A DNA stretch of 64,000 nucleotides from an uncultured Clostridia bacterium (lineage in GTDB: Bacteria > Bacillota > Clostridia > Christensenellales > UBA1242), in the NCBI GenBank assembly GCA_934777505.1, contig CAKVNM010000001.1:124001-188000 (forward strand), read 5' to 3'. The notes beneath the pieces were generated by a model. That model did no database searches and was not told the origin of the DNA. It saw only the letters and a program-made list of their open reading frames with translations. A program made the position numbers and the translations under genes. This document shows positions 16,089-24,570 of this stretch, in pieces (the first letter of the stretch is position 1; every line of letters begins with the position of its first letter).

Positions 16089-16862
16089 ATGATAAAAAGG
16101 GAATTAACTGCGTTTTTATATTCAAATAAAAACATTGATTTGATGTGTAGACTTAACAAAAGTTGCCATAAATTAAGCATGAATATGGTCACTTGCATCA
16201 ACTTTGTTGAACTAACCATCAAAGTGCACAAACTAAAACCACAGGTTATTTTTGTGGACCTAGAAACTATAGACTTCAACAGTCATAGACTACAACTTGC
16301 ACTTGAAAGTAAGGAGTTTAAAAATATTAAAATTATCGTTATCGGCACGGAAGCACAACGAGCATACATTGAAGCATTAGGTTATAGCCAAGTTGGGTTT
16401 ACAACCATAGCACAAGTCGAAAACTATGTTTTAAGTTGCAAGGAAGTTATCGACATTAATATACTCAACACTTTAAACAATCAAGCACAGCAAGACGATA
16501 TGAAGAATACCGTTTCTAACTTACTGTTTGAACTTGGATTTTCGCCAAAGCATTCTGGATTTAGTTATCTTAAAGATATCATTAACAACATTTTGCAAAA
16601 TGGGGGAGTTGTGTCGTCACTTGTCAACGAGCAATACCCATATATTGCAGTCAAATTCAAAACTTCGCCAAGCAATATCGAAAGAAATATTAGAAACGCA
16701 ATCAGCCTAGCATACAAAACCTACAACCATAAAAATTGGGGCGAGATTTTTCCAAGCAATAGCATTTACAAGGACATGAAAAGACCTTCTAACAGAGAAT
16801 TTATTTGTATGTGCGTAGAAGCCCTTTTGAAAACAAAGCAGTCATTTTCCGCTAACGGTTAA
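16089..16862 (+). CDS. spo0A: Spo0A-type sporulation regulator with degenerate receiver
   Basis: The start at 16089 follows GGAGG by 8 bases and gives 257 residues; a longer frame from 15996 has no ribosome site. The C-terminal effector domain (about 150-255) is clearly Spo0A: VSNLLFELGFSPKHSGFSYLKD, YPYIAVKFKTSPSNIERNIRNAIS and RPSNREFI. The N-terminal receiver keeps an Asp at the phosphorylation position (VIFVDLET, Asp57), but the acidic pair after the first strand (ADDN in normal Spo0A) reads LYSN, and the conserved Lys of the last loop is missing (GFTTIAQV where FILKPF is usual). It lies after spoIVB in the standard order, so it is the orthologue; how it is activated is open. Confidence 0.9.
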   Translation: MIKRELTAFLYSNKNIDLMCRLNKSCHKLSMNMVTCINFVELTIKVHKLKPQVIFVDLETIDFNSHRLQLALESKEFKNIKIIVIGTEAQRAYIEALGYSQVGFTTIAQVENYVLSCKEVIDINILNTLNNQAQQDDMKNTVSNLLFELGFSPKHSGFSYLKDIINNILQNGGVVSSLVNEQYPYIAVKFKTSPSNIERNIRNAISLAYKTYNHKNWGEIFPSNSIYKDMKRPSNREFICMCVEALLKTKQSFSANG

Positions 16863-16909
16863 CTTAAAAAAATTGTCAAATTTTTGCTATTTGTCAAATA
16901 TAATATTTT

Positions 16910-17524
16910 ATGATAAATAGTAAAGTATATCGAAAATATTATCAAAACAAAAGTTACATAAGCGAAGTTTTTTCGCTTCACAAAAAAAGATTAGTCATTA
17001 TGATTTTAATGGCTATTTTTTGTGCAGTTTTGGCAATTTCTAGCATTATTCAAAAAAGAGAACAACTGGATTTTTGTAATCTTTTAGACAAAAATTTGTT
17101 TTGCTTTCTTAGTGGAGAAATTTCTGGTTATTCGTTATTTTTTAAACATTTAATTGGTTATATATTTATAACCTTAATAATATTTACAACTTGTTATTTT
17201 AAGCCATGCTTGATTGCCAGTTACATTCTTATTTTATACTCATTTTTCAAACTAATTTTCAATTTTTCACTCTTAATCTGTCTTTGCGGAATAAAGGGAC
17301 TACTGTGCTATTTGGCTTCGTTCATTTTAAATCTTGCAATATTGATAATCCTTTTTTTTCTCGTCCTTGTTTCGATTGAACAGTCGCAAAGTTGCAAAAA
17401 ACACGGAACAAACGGTGGAACGCTCAAATATTTTCTACTTGCATTGCTCGTGATTTTAATACTTCTTGCATTAGACACGATTGTAATAAAAATAATTTCT
17501 CCAATATTGATAATAATTATTTAG
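16910..17524 (+). CDS. SpoIIM-like membrane protein
   Basis: 204 residues, very hydrophobic, with about five membrane segments (roughly 28-48, 85-105, 107-135, 138-160, 176-203). The segment CGIKGLLCYLASFILNLAILIILF resembles the GLKGLLFALLSLLPHNL block of SpoIIM, which in Bacillus anchors the engulfment peptidoglycan hydrolase complex. Position between spo0A and deoB is where Firmicutes often have spoIIM. Similarity is weak, so this is an inference from context, size and topology. TATAAT lies 5 bases before the ATG, and TTGTCAAAT occurs twice just upstream (16873, 16891). Confidence 0.5.
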   Translation: MINSKVYRKYYQNKSYISEVFSLHKKRLVIMILMAIFCAVLAISSIIQKREQLDFCNLLDKNLFCFLSGEISGYSLFFKHLIGYIFITLIIFTTCYFKPCLIASYILILYSFFKLIFNFSLLICLCGIKGLLCYLASFILNLAILIILFFLVLVSIEQSQSCKKHGTNGGTLKYFLLALLVILILLALDTIVIKIISPILIIII

Positions 17525-17555
17525 AATTTTAAAAAATTTGGTATATACTAATAGC

Positions 17556-18731
17556 ATGAAAAGAAGAATTTTTTTAGTAGTATTAGACGGCTTTGGTGTT
17601 GGAGAAGCACCAGACGCCTACAAGTATGGCGATGAAGGAAGCAATACTTTTCTAAACTTGTACAAGGTTAGGGAAATGCAAATTCCAACCCTAACAAAAC
17701 TTGGACTTAAAAACATAGACGGCATTAATCTTCAAACCAGCACCGACAATTTGATTGGAAGTTTCGGCAAACTTGAAGAACTTTCGGCTGGAAAAGACAC
17801 CACAACTGGACACTTTGAAATGATGGACATAATTTCAAAAGACCCAATGCCAACATATCCAAACGGCTTTTCGAGCGAAGTGGTCGAAAAACTGGTCAAA
17901 GCATGGGGTGTTAGCGGAGTGCTAGCAAATTGTGCAGGTAGTGGAACAGAACTTGTCAAAAAATATGGAGATGAGCATCTAAAAACCCATAAGCCAATTT
18001 TGTATACTTCCGCAGACAGTGTTTTGCAAGTTGCCACTCACACAAGCATTTTTCCACTAGAAAAACTGTATGAAATGTGCGAGCAAGCAAGACAAATCAT
18101 GCAAGGCAAAGATGTTGTGGATAGAATTATTGCAAGACCATTTTTCACAAACGAAAAAGGCGAGTACGAAAGACTTAATACCGGTAGGCGTGACTATTCT
18201 TTGATGCCACCAACTCCAAACACCATGGAAAGAATGATAAAACATAATCTTGATGTTATCGCAGTTGGTAAAATCGAAGACATATTCAATCATCAAAACA
18301 TCACAAAATCGTATGTTAACCACACAAATTCAGAGTCGTTAGAAGTGTTAAAACAACTTTCAAAAGAAGAATTTAACGGACTATGCTTTGTTAATCTTGT
18401 TGACACCGATATGTTATATGGTCATCGCAATGATATTGAAGGATATGCAAGGGCTATCGAAAAAGTGGACGAAGCCTTACCAGTTGTTATCGACAATATG
18501 AACAATCAGGATTATTTGATAATCACAGGTGACCATGGCTGTGACCCAACCACAATTTCCAGCGACCATTCAAGAGAATACACGCCACTTTTAGTTTTTT
18601 CAAAAGAGCAAAACAATGTGCATAATTTTGGGACTTTAAAAGGCTTTAACAATATTGGAAAATTTATCGAAAAACTATTTGGAATAACCGAAAATTCGGC
18701 GGTTTATGATATTTTAAACAAAGGAGAATAG
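17556..18731 (+). CDS. deoB: phosphopentomutase
   Basis: 391 residues from the ATG at 17556. DeoB interconverts ribose-1- and ribose-5-phosphate in nucleoside salvage. Alkaline-phosphatase fold motifs are visible: VVLDGFGVGEAPDA (metal Asp) at the N-terminus, GKDTTTGHFEMM (phosphorylated Thr region) near 85, VDTDMLYGHRND near 285 and TGDHGCDPTTISSDHSREYTPLLVF near 320. A TTG 18 bases upstream is in frame but unnecessary. TATACT ends 6 bases before the ATG, suggesting a leaderless start. pnp follows after 2 bases. Confidence 0.97.
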   Translation: MKRRIFLVVLDGFGVGEAPDAYKYGDEGSNTFLNLYKVREMQIPTLTKLGLKNIDGINLQTSTDNLIGSFGKLEELSAGKDTTTGHFEMMDIISKDPMPTYPNGFSSEVVEKLVKAWGVSGVLANCAGSGTELVKKYGDEHLKTHKPILYTSADSVLQVATHTSIFPLEKLYEMCEQARQIMQGKDVVDRIIARPFFTNEKGEYERLNTGRRDYSLMPPTPNTMERMIKHNLDVIAVGKIEDIFNHQNITKSYVNHTNSESLEVLKQLSKEEFNGLCFVNLVDTDMLYGHRNDIEGYARAIEKVDEALPVVIDNMNNQDYLIITGDHGCDPTTISSDHSREYTPLLVFSKEQNNVHNFGTLKGFNNIGKFIEKLFGITENSAVYDILNKGE

Positions 18732-18733
18732 CC

Positions 18734-19558
18734 ATGAAAGTTGATAGCGTTTTAGTTCAAAGTTTAGCCAGTCAAATCAGCCAAAAAATTAACGAAAAGC
18801 CAACGGTTGCAATCATTTTAGGCTCAGGACTAGCCAACATTGCAGACAATTTGGAAAACAAAGTTATCATAAAATATGAAGAACTTTCTGGAATGCCAAT
18901 TCCACATGTGAAAGGTCATAAAAATCAGTTTGTTATTGGAAAAATGCAAGGAAAGCAAGTGATTGCAATGCAAGGTAGATTTCACCCTTATGACGGATTT
19001 TCAGCAAAAGAGTGCGCTTTGCCAATTTATATTTTTAAGTTATTAGGCGTTCAAACTTGCATTATTACAAACTCAGCGGGCGGAGTTAACCTAAACTACA
19101 ACGCAGGCGATGTTATGGTGATCAAAAATCACATCAATTTAACAGGACTTAACCCATTAATAGGTGGAGCGATTATTGATTATGGCGTAGAATTTGTCGA
19201 CTTAAAAGATGTTTACTACAAGCCATACCGAGAAATTGCAAAACAGATTTCTAACAAGTATAATTTAAACCTAAAAGAAGGCACTTTCTTGCAAGACCTT
19301 GGTCCAAGTTATGAAACTTCGGCAGAAGTAGTGTTTTTTAGGACGATTGGGGCGGACGCAGTGTCCATGAGTACTGTTCTTGAAGTTATTGCAGCAGGAC
19401 AATGTGGCTTAAAGGTGTTAGGACTCAGTTGTATTGCAAACAAAGCAATCAGTGATGATAACGAAGAAGTTTTAACGCACGAAGAAGTGCTTGAAAATGC
19501 AAAGATTGCATCAAACAAACTTAAAATCGTTATTGAACACTTTTTAAAAGAAATATAG
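18734..19558 (+). CDS. pnp: purine nucleoside phosphorylase (trimeric PNP type)
   Basis: 274 residues, inosine-guanosine phosphorylase family. Motifs: AIILGSGLANIAD near the start (phosphate loop), QGRFHPYDG near 80, NSAGGVN near 112, GPSYETSAE near 190 and DAVSMSTVLEVIAA near 215 (purine site). It produces the ribose-1-phosphate that DeoB converts, and the two genes are co-transcribed with 2 bases between them. GGAG lies before the ATG. Confidence 0.96.
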   Translation: MKVDSVLVQSLASQISQKINEKPTVAIILGSGLANIADNLENKVIIKYEELSGMPIPHVKGHKNQFVIGKMQGKQVIAMQGRFHPYDGFSAKECALPIYIFKLLGVQTCIITNSAGGVNLNYNAGDVMVIKNHINLTGLNPLIGGAIIDYGVEFVDLKDVYYKPYREIAKQISNKYNLNLKEGTFLQDLGPSYETSAEVVFFRTIGADAVSMSTVLEVIAAGQCGLKVLGLSCIANKAISDDNEEVLTHEEVLENAKIASNKLKIVIEHFLKEI

Positions 19559-19560
19559 AA

Positions 19561-19592
19561 AAAAGGGAATATGAAATCTTATTCCTTTTTTT
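19561..19592 (+). terminator. terminator after pnp
   Basis: AAAAGGGAAT and ATTCCTTTTT form a bulged stem followed by T-run. Confidence 0.75.
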
Positions 19593-19608
19593 ATTGCAAA
19601 ACCCAATA

Positions 19609-19667
19609 GCATAGTACTATGCAATAGCGAAAATATAGTTTGCATAATACTATGCATAGTAATATGC
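19609..19667. repeat. GCATAGTACTATGC palindrome cluster upstream of dacF
   Basis: The perfect 14-bp palindrome GCATAGTACTATGC at 19609-19622, then two overlapping one-mismatch copies, GCATAATACTATGC at 19642-19655 and GCATAGTAATATGC at 19654-19667. Intergenic, 85 bases before the dacF start. Same core as at 3651. Confidence 0.85.
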
Positions 19668-19751
19668 GAGTAAAACATCGTTAAAATTTGGTATTTTTTA
19701 CATAAGTTTTCCTTTTTGACAAATAATAATTTTGAAAACGGAGGAGAATTT

Positions 19752-20930
19752 ATGAAAAAAGTTAGCATTTGTTTGATGACACTTGTTTTAATGGTCACAT
19801 CGCTATTAACACTATATAAACCGCAGGAAAATGTGGTGTTTGCGGACGAAAATCAACTAAATTTGCCAGTCAAAGCCTACTATTTAATGGATTATAACAC
19901 CGAAAAACCACTCATTTCGTGCAACGAAACCGAAAGATTAGAAGTGGCTAGCATGGTTAAACTTATGACTGCATTACTCACCATGGAGAAGATTGAAAAA
20001 GGCGAATGGACGCTGGACACCAAACTTTTAACCAGTGATTATGCTGCTAGTATGGAAGGTTCGCAAGCATTTTTGGACGCTGGAAGCGAATACACTATTG
20101 ACGAATTATTAAAAAGTGTAATCGTGGCATCAGCAAACGACTCTTGTGTTGTTTTAGCCGAAAATATGGCAGGTAGCGAGCAAAATTTCGTTAATATGAT
20201 GAACGAAAAAGCCGAAAAATTAGGCATGACAAACACTTTGTATGCAAATTCCACTGGACTTCCTGCAACGATGCAATATTCGTGCGCAAAAGATATCGCA
20301 CATATCTTGGCGGAAGTTCACAAACATGACATTTATCACAAATATTCAACAATTTGGATGGATAAATTGATTCACCCAAGCGGTAGAGAAACCGAACTTG
20401 TAAACACCAACAGATTGATTAGATACTACCCTGGTTGTGACAGTGGAAAAACAGGCTTTACAGACGAAGCAGGCTATTGTTTGAGTGCAAGTGCAAGCAA
20501 AAACAATATGAGATTGATTTCGGTTGTTATCGGCGCAAAAAGTAGCAGTGCAAGGTTTGAAAATTCAACAACATTACTAAATTATGGCTTTAATAACTAC
20601 GAAAACAAAAAGATTGTTTCTATGGACGAAAACTTTGCTGAAACCTTTAAGGTTAAAGGCGTGAAGGACAATATCGAAGTCAAAAGCGAAAAAGATATGT
20701 TCGTGCTTTCAAAAAGGGGCGAGCAAACGCAAGATGTTCAAACAAAAGTCGTGCTTGATGACGGCATAAAAGCACCAATCAAAGCAGGTGATAAAGTTGG
20801 AACAGTATACTTGATTGAAAACGGAATTGTAACGCAAGAATGTAATTTGATTAGTGCTAACGACTACAAAAAACTTGGCTACAAAGACGCTATTCACGAA
20901 GCATTGGAACACTTTTCCATTGCAGGTTAA
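19752..20930 (+). CDS. dacF: D-alanyl-D-alanine carboxypeptidase, DacF type
   Basis: 392 residues from the ATG at 19752, preceded by GGAGGAG; an upstream in-frame TTG is ignored. Signal peptide about 1-32. S11 peptidase motifs: SMVK (SxxK), SAND (SxN) and KTG in SGKTGFTDEAGYC. A C-terminal beta domain follows. Low-molecular-weight PBPs trim the stem pentapeptide; in Bacillus dacF follows pnp and is forespore-expressed, and the same pnp-dacF order is present here, although spoIIA has moved to about 48 kb. Confidence 0.92.
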   Translation: MKKVSICLMTLVLMVTSLLTLYKPQENVVFADENQLNLPVKAYYLMDYNTEKPLISCNETERLEVASMVKLMTALLTMEKIEKGEWTLDTKLLTSDYAASMEGSQAFLDAGSEYTIDELLKSVIVASANDSCVVLAENMAGSEQNFVNMMNEKAEKLGMTNTLYANSTGLPATMQYSCAKDIAHILAEVHKHDIYHKYSTIWMDKLIHPSGRETELVNTNRLIRYYPGCDSGKTGFTDEAGYCLSASASKNNMRLISVVIGAKSSSARFENSTTLLNYGFNNYENKKIVSMDENFAETFKVKGVKDNIEVKSEKDMFVLSKRGEQTQDVQTKVVLDDGIKAPIKAGDKVGTVYLIENGIVTQECNLISANDYKKLGYKDAIHEALEHFSIAG

Positions 20931-20948
20931 AAATAACAAAATTCACAA

Positions 20949-20981
20949 AAAATTGGCAATATAAGATGTTGTCAATTTTTT
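20949..20981 (+). terminator. terminator after dacF
   Basis: AAAATTGGCAA and TTGTCAATTTT pair with one G-U, followed by T-run. Confidence 0.8.
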
Positions 20982-21075
20982 ATTTTTACTTGCAAAAGCC
21001 GTGCAATTATTATATACTATAATAAGTATTTTGGATTTTTAATGCAAAATAGTTTTATTGCTAGGAGAATTTGAC

Positions 21076-21768
21076 TTGTTAGACCTAATTTTAAATTATA
21101 GAGATATGGACAACTTGTGGATGTATATCGTGGGGTTTATTGTCGCAATCGTTGTGGGAATGTGCTGTCACGAATACGCTCACGCAAGAGTGGCATACAA
21201 CTGCGGGGACGACACTGCAAAACTCAGCGGAAGAATGACGCTTAATCCAATGGCTCATCTTGACCCACTAGGTTTTCTAGCGTTGGTCGTTGTGGGATTT
21301 GGCTGGGCAAAACCCGTTCCAATCAATCCCGTAAGATTTAAAGAGTACCGAAAGGGAATGTTTTTAACCAGCATTGCAGGAATACTCACAAACTTTACAA
21401 TCTGCTTTTTTGCTAGCGGAATAAGTATGCTATTTACTTACTTAGGAGTGGCGTGCAGTGCTTCCAGCAGTTCTGTTGTTGGGTTACTAATGTTTTTGCA
21501 AATCTTGTTTTTGTATATTGCTATCGTCAACTTTTCGCTTGCAGTTTTCAACCTTATTCCAATTTATCCGCTTGACGGCTTTAACATTATGCTTTCCTTA
21601 ACAAAAGGCACAAACAAATTTGTCGAGTTTTTAAGAAAATACGGCACAATAATCTTGCTTGTTTTAATGCTTTCAACTGGTCTTGAATTTTTGATGAATT
21701 TTTTGGTTGACAATGTTTTTGGACAAATCACTTCTTTTTGGTTTAGAATAATTTTTGGAGTTTATTAA
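21076..21768 (+). CDS. site-2 protease family (M50) membrane metallopeptidase
   Basis: 230 residues. TTG start at 21076 chosen because AGGAG ends 8 bases upstream; a TTG at 21058 would lie before that site. Polytopic protein with the zinc motif HEYAH (in GMCCHEYAHARVAY) in the first helix, a conserved GWAKPVPINP, and the second metal motif NLIPIYPLDG near 170. Substrate unknown; related YwhC-type proteases often sit next to scpA-scpB, as here. Its stop overlaps the scpA start (TAATG). Confidence 0.92.
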   Translation: MLDLILNYRDMDNLWMYIVGFIVAIVVGMCCHEYAHARVAYNCGDDTAKLSGRMTLNPMAHLDPLGFLALVVVGFGWAKPVPINPVRFKEYRKGMFLTSIAGILTNFTICFFASGISMLFTYLGVACSASSSSVVGLLMFLQILFLYIAIVNFSLAVFNLIPIYPLDGFNIMLSLTKGTNKFVEFLRKYGTIILLVLMLSTGLEFLMNFLVDNVFGQITSFWFRIIFGVY

Positions 21769-22652
21769 TGGACAACACACAAGAAACAAACAAGTTAGAA
21801 ACAATCACTTTGCCTAACGATAGTCAAGAAAATCAAGTAACTGCAACTGTTAAACCAGAAGCAGAAAGCGAAGCAAAGCCTGAAATTCAAAAGATTGTTG
21901 TTAGTAAAAACGACCTTTTGAAATTTGAAAACAGCAACGCATACAAAGTTTCGTTAGAAAACTTTGAAGGACCGCTTGATTTACTACTTTACCTAATCAA
22001 AGATAGCAAGGTGGAAATTGAAGATATCAAACTTGCCGAAGTAACCGACCAATATCTTGTTTATATGCAAGATTTGGACGCTATCGACATGGAAAAAGCG
22101 GCGGAATTTATCGACATTGCTGCTACTTTAATTGAAATCAAATCAAAGCATCTTTTGCCACAAGAAAACGAACAGACAGAAGAAGTTGTTGACGATGAAA
22201 AACTACTTCTTATGCGTCTAAAAGAATACAAACTTTTCAAGGAAGCGAGCGAAAAACTCAAACTTCAAGAAAATGTTAACAGACTATACAAAAACCCAGA
22301 CGAAAAAGTTAACGATTTTAGGATTGTCCTAAAACAAATGAATGTTGAAAACTTGATAAGTGCATTCACAAAACTGCTATCCAAAGAAAGTTTGGAAACG
22401 GCAATCGAAGAAACAAAAACTATCGAGCGTGACCGTTGGACAGTTGAAGAAAAAGAGTTTGAAATTAGAACACTCGTAAAGCAAAACGGCGAGTTAAAAT
22501 TTAGCGATATTGTTGGCAACGACTTTACTCGTGGCGAAATTATAACCACATTTATGGCACTACTTGAAATGCTAAAAAGACAAGAAATTACTGTACTTCA
22601 AAACGAACAATTTGGAGAAATCAGTATCGGTCAAGGAGAATGTTTAGAATGA
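21768..22652 (+). CDS. scpA: segregation and condensation protein A
   Basis: ScpA is the kleisin that bridges SMC heads in bacterial condensin. 294 residues with the signature FEGPLDLLLYLIKDSKVEIEDIKLAEVTDQYL and ATLIEIKSKHLLP, and a C-terminal winged helix. About 55 extra residues, Glu/Lys-rich and probably disordered, precede the usual N-terminus. Overlaps the M50 gene by one base and scpB by four. Confidence 0.96.
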   Translation: MDNTQETNKLETITLPNDSQENQVTATVKPEAESEAKPEIQKIVVSKNDLLKFENSNAYKVSLENFEGPLDLLLYLIKDSKVEIEDIKLAEVTDQYLVYMQDLDAIDMEKAAEFIDIAATLIEIKSKHLLPQENEQTEEVVDDEKLLLMRLKEYKLFKEASEKLKLQENVNRLYKNPDEKVNDFRIVLKQMNVENLISAFTKLLSKESLETAIEETKTIERDRWTVEEKEFEIRTLVKQNGELKFSDIVGNDFTRGEIITTFMALLEMLKRQEITVLQNEQFGEISIGQGECLE

Positions 22653-23527
22653 AAAATTTAGATAAAATTTTGGAAGGACTACTATTTGTTTCTGGCGATG
22701 GGCTAGACAAAGGCTACATAATGGAAAAACTTTCAGTTACGGACAAGGAACTTGAAAAAGCGGTCGAAGTTTTAAAGGAAAAATATTCTGGCGAAAGTGG
22801 CATTCATTTGCTTCAATACAGAGATAAAATTCAACTTTGTTCCAACCCAGAATATGCGGACGATATTTCGGTAGTTCTAAATCCAATTAGGGAACGAAAT
22901 TTGAGCCGTAGCACCTTGGAAGTTATCGCAATTATTTGCTACAAGCAACCAATCACAAGGCTAGAAATTGAAGAAATAAGAAGGGTTAACAGCGACTACG
23001 CTATTCAAACACTTTTAAATCACAAGTTAATCGAAGTTGTTGGACGAAAAGACGCTGTTGGAAAACCACTACTTTTTGGCACAACCGATGAATTTTTAAA
23101 GAGATTTCAAATTTCAAATCTTAACGAATTGCCTGACTATGAAGATATCTTAAAACAAGTTGAAACAATCGAAAGCGACAAGAGTTTGTATAACGAATTT
23201 GAAATCAAAGACGATGACGAAGAAGAAGTTGTTATCAATGGTCAAGTTGTTAAAAACAAATCCAAAACATTGCAAGAACTCAACGGCGAACTCATCAAGG
23301 AAAGACGAGAACAAGCCAAAAAAGACGATATGCTTCTTGAAGACCTTGCTAGTAGTCAAAAGGCACTCGAATCTCTCAACAAAAAGATTACAGAAACCGT
23401 GCTAAATCCAAAGAAAGAAGAGCCTGAACAAACACTTTCAACTAGTCAAGTTGACAAGTTATTGAAGGAAAGTGACGATATTCCAGACTTTTTAAAGACT
23501 GAGAAAAACATTGAAGTTATAAAGTAA
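22649..23527 (+). CDS. scpB: segregation and condensation protein B with long C-terminal tail
   Basis: 292 residues from the ATG at 22649, where AAGGAG lies 10 bases upstream; an ATG at 22640 is only one base from that site. Two winged helices with the signature LEVIAIICYKQPITRLEIEEIRRVNSDYAIQTLL and a GKPLLFGTTDEFLKRF block. The tail from about 185 onward is acidic/basic and coiled, making the protein about 100 residues longer than typical ScpB. ATGA overlap with scpA. Confidence 0.96.
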   Translation: MKNLDKILEGLLFVSGDGLDKGYIMEKLSVTDKELEKAVEVLKEKYSGESGIHLLQYRDKIQLCSNPEYADDISVVLNPIRERNLSRSTLEVIAIICYKQPITRLEIEEIRRVNSDYAIQTLLNHKLIEVVGRKDAVGKPLLFGTTDEFLKRFQISNLNELPDYEDILKQVETIESDKSLYNEFEIKDDDEEEVVINGQVVKNKSKTLQELNGELIKERREQAKKDDMLLEDLASSQKALESLNKKITETVLNPKKEEPEQTLSTSQVDKLLKESDDIPDFLKTEKNIEVIK

Positions 23528-23545
23528 AAGAATCAAATATTTATA

Positions 23546-23573
23546 AAGGGGAAGTTTTATACTTCCTTTTTTT
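23546..23573 (+). terminator. terminator after scpB
   Basis: GGAAGT/ACTTCC stem with short loop and T-run. Confidence 0.8.
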
Positions 23574-23607
23574 ACATATTTTTTTAAAATTGGAAAATAA
23601 TAACAAT

Positions 23608-24189
23608 ATGAACTGGGGTTTATGGCTAACGCTTGCTATTGTTTTGTTTGTTATGCTCATCATTTTTATTCCAATCAACTTAAAAGCCAAGGTGTCGTAT
23701 AACATCTTAAAAAACAACGGAAGCGTGCAAATCAAACTTTTCAAACTTGCCTTGATTGACGCATATTTGGTCATTCAAAAAGGCTTTGTTGAATTAAGGC
23801 AAAAGAAAAACGGAAAAGTGTTTTTATCGCCATTTATCTTTGGAGATAGCGAATTTCAAGAAACCGATATTGTTATGATTTTGCTCAAAAAAATCTATAT
23901 TGAGCATGGCACAATCTATATCAATTTTGGGCTAAAAGATGACGCTTTTATCTCCGCCATGGCTGTTGGAGTATCTAAGACAGTTACCAGCATATTTGGC
24001 GCAATTTTGAAGTCTAAAAAGCACGAAGCCCGCATAAAAAACAAGATATATCCAAGTTTTAACAAAGACAGGTTTTTGATATGTTTGAAAGCGAGTATAA
24101 AAATCAGCATTTGGCAGGTTTTACAAAGTTTGTTACAATCAAAATTTAGGAAAATAAAGAACAACAAGGAGATTATGAAATATGAATAA
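23608..24189 (+). CDS. DUF2953 family protein
   Basis: 193 residues from the ATG at 23608. One N-terminal membrane helix (about 4-25), then a beta-rich region and a basic helical C-terminus. DUF2953 (YtfI) proteins of unknown role are encoded directly before the GerW/YtfJ gene in many spore formers, as here. AATAAT ends 6 bases before the ATG, so the message may be leaderless; an in-frame TTG lies at 23590. Overlaps the next gene by 8 bases. Confidence 0.7.
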   Translation: MNWGLWLTLAIVLFVMLIIFIPINLKAKVSYNILKNNGSVQIKLFKLALIDAYLVIQKGFVELRQKKNGKVFLSPFIFGDSEFQETDIVMILLKKIYIEHGTIYINFGLKDDAFISAMAVGVSKTVTSIFGAILKSKKHEARIKNKIYPSFNKDRFLICLKASIKISIWQVLQSLLQSKFRKIKNNKEIMKYE

Positions 24190-24556
24190 CACCGAGCATC
24201 CAATCAACAAAATTTTGGAAGAATCATTAAGCAAAATCAAAACAATTATTGATGTCGACACGGTTGTTGGCTCGCCACTAACAAGTCCTGATGGTCTCAC
24301 GATTATTCCAATCACAAAAGTGAGCGTTGGATTTGTTGCGGGTGGTGGCGAATATTCGCAAAATATTCCAAAGAAAAAACAAAAGGATTCATACCCTTTT
24401 GCTGGTGGTTCTGGTGCTGGATTTAATATCAATCCAATAGGATTTTTGGTGGAAAAAAACGGGGTTTTAAAACTCATCACTGTTGACAACAAAAGTTCGT
24501 TTGAAAACTTGATGGAAATCATGTCAAATCTAACAAAAAAGATTGCTGACAAATAA
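24182..24556 (+). CDS. GerW family sporulation protein (YtfJ)
   Basis: 124 residues. The family signature VVGSPLTSPDGLTIIPITKVSVGFVAGGGEY and the Gly-rich AGGSGAGFNINPIGFL are plain. GerW-type proteins are needed for normal germination in Bacillus. AAGGAG lies 11 bases before the ATG. Between DUF2953 and a DacB-like carboxypeptidase, a typical Clostridia arrangement. Confidence 0.95.
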   Translation: MNNTEHPINKILEESLSKIKTIIDVDTVVGSPLTSPDGLTIIPITKVSVGFVAGGGEYSQNIPKKKQKDSYPFAGGSGAGFNINPIGFLVEKNGVLKLITVDNKSSFENLMEIMSNLTKKIADK

Positions 24557-24570
24557 CAAAAGGAGTCGTC

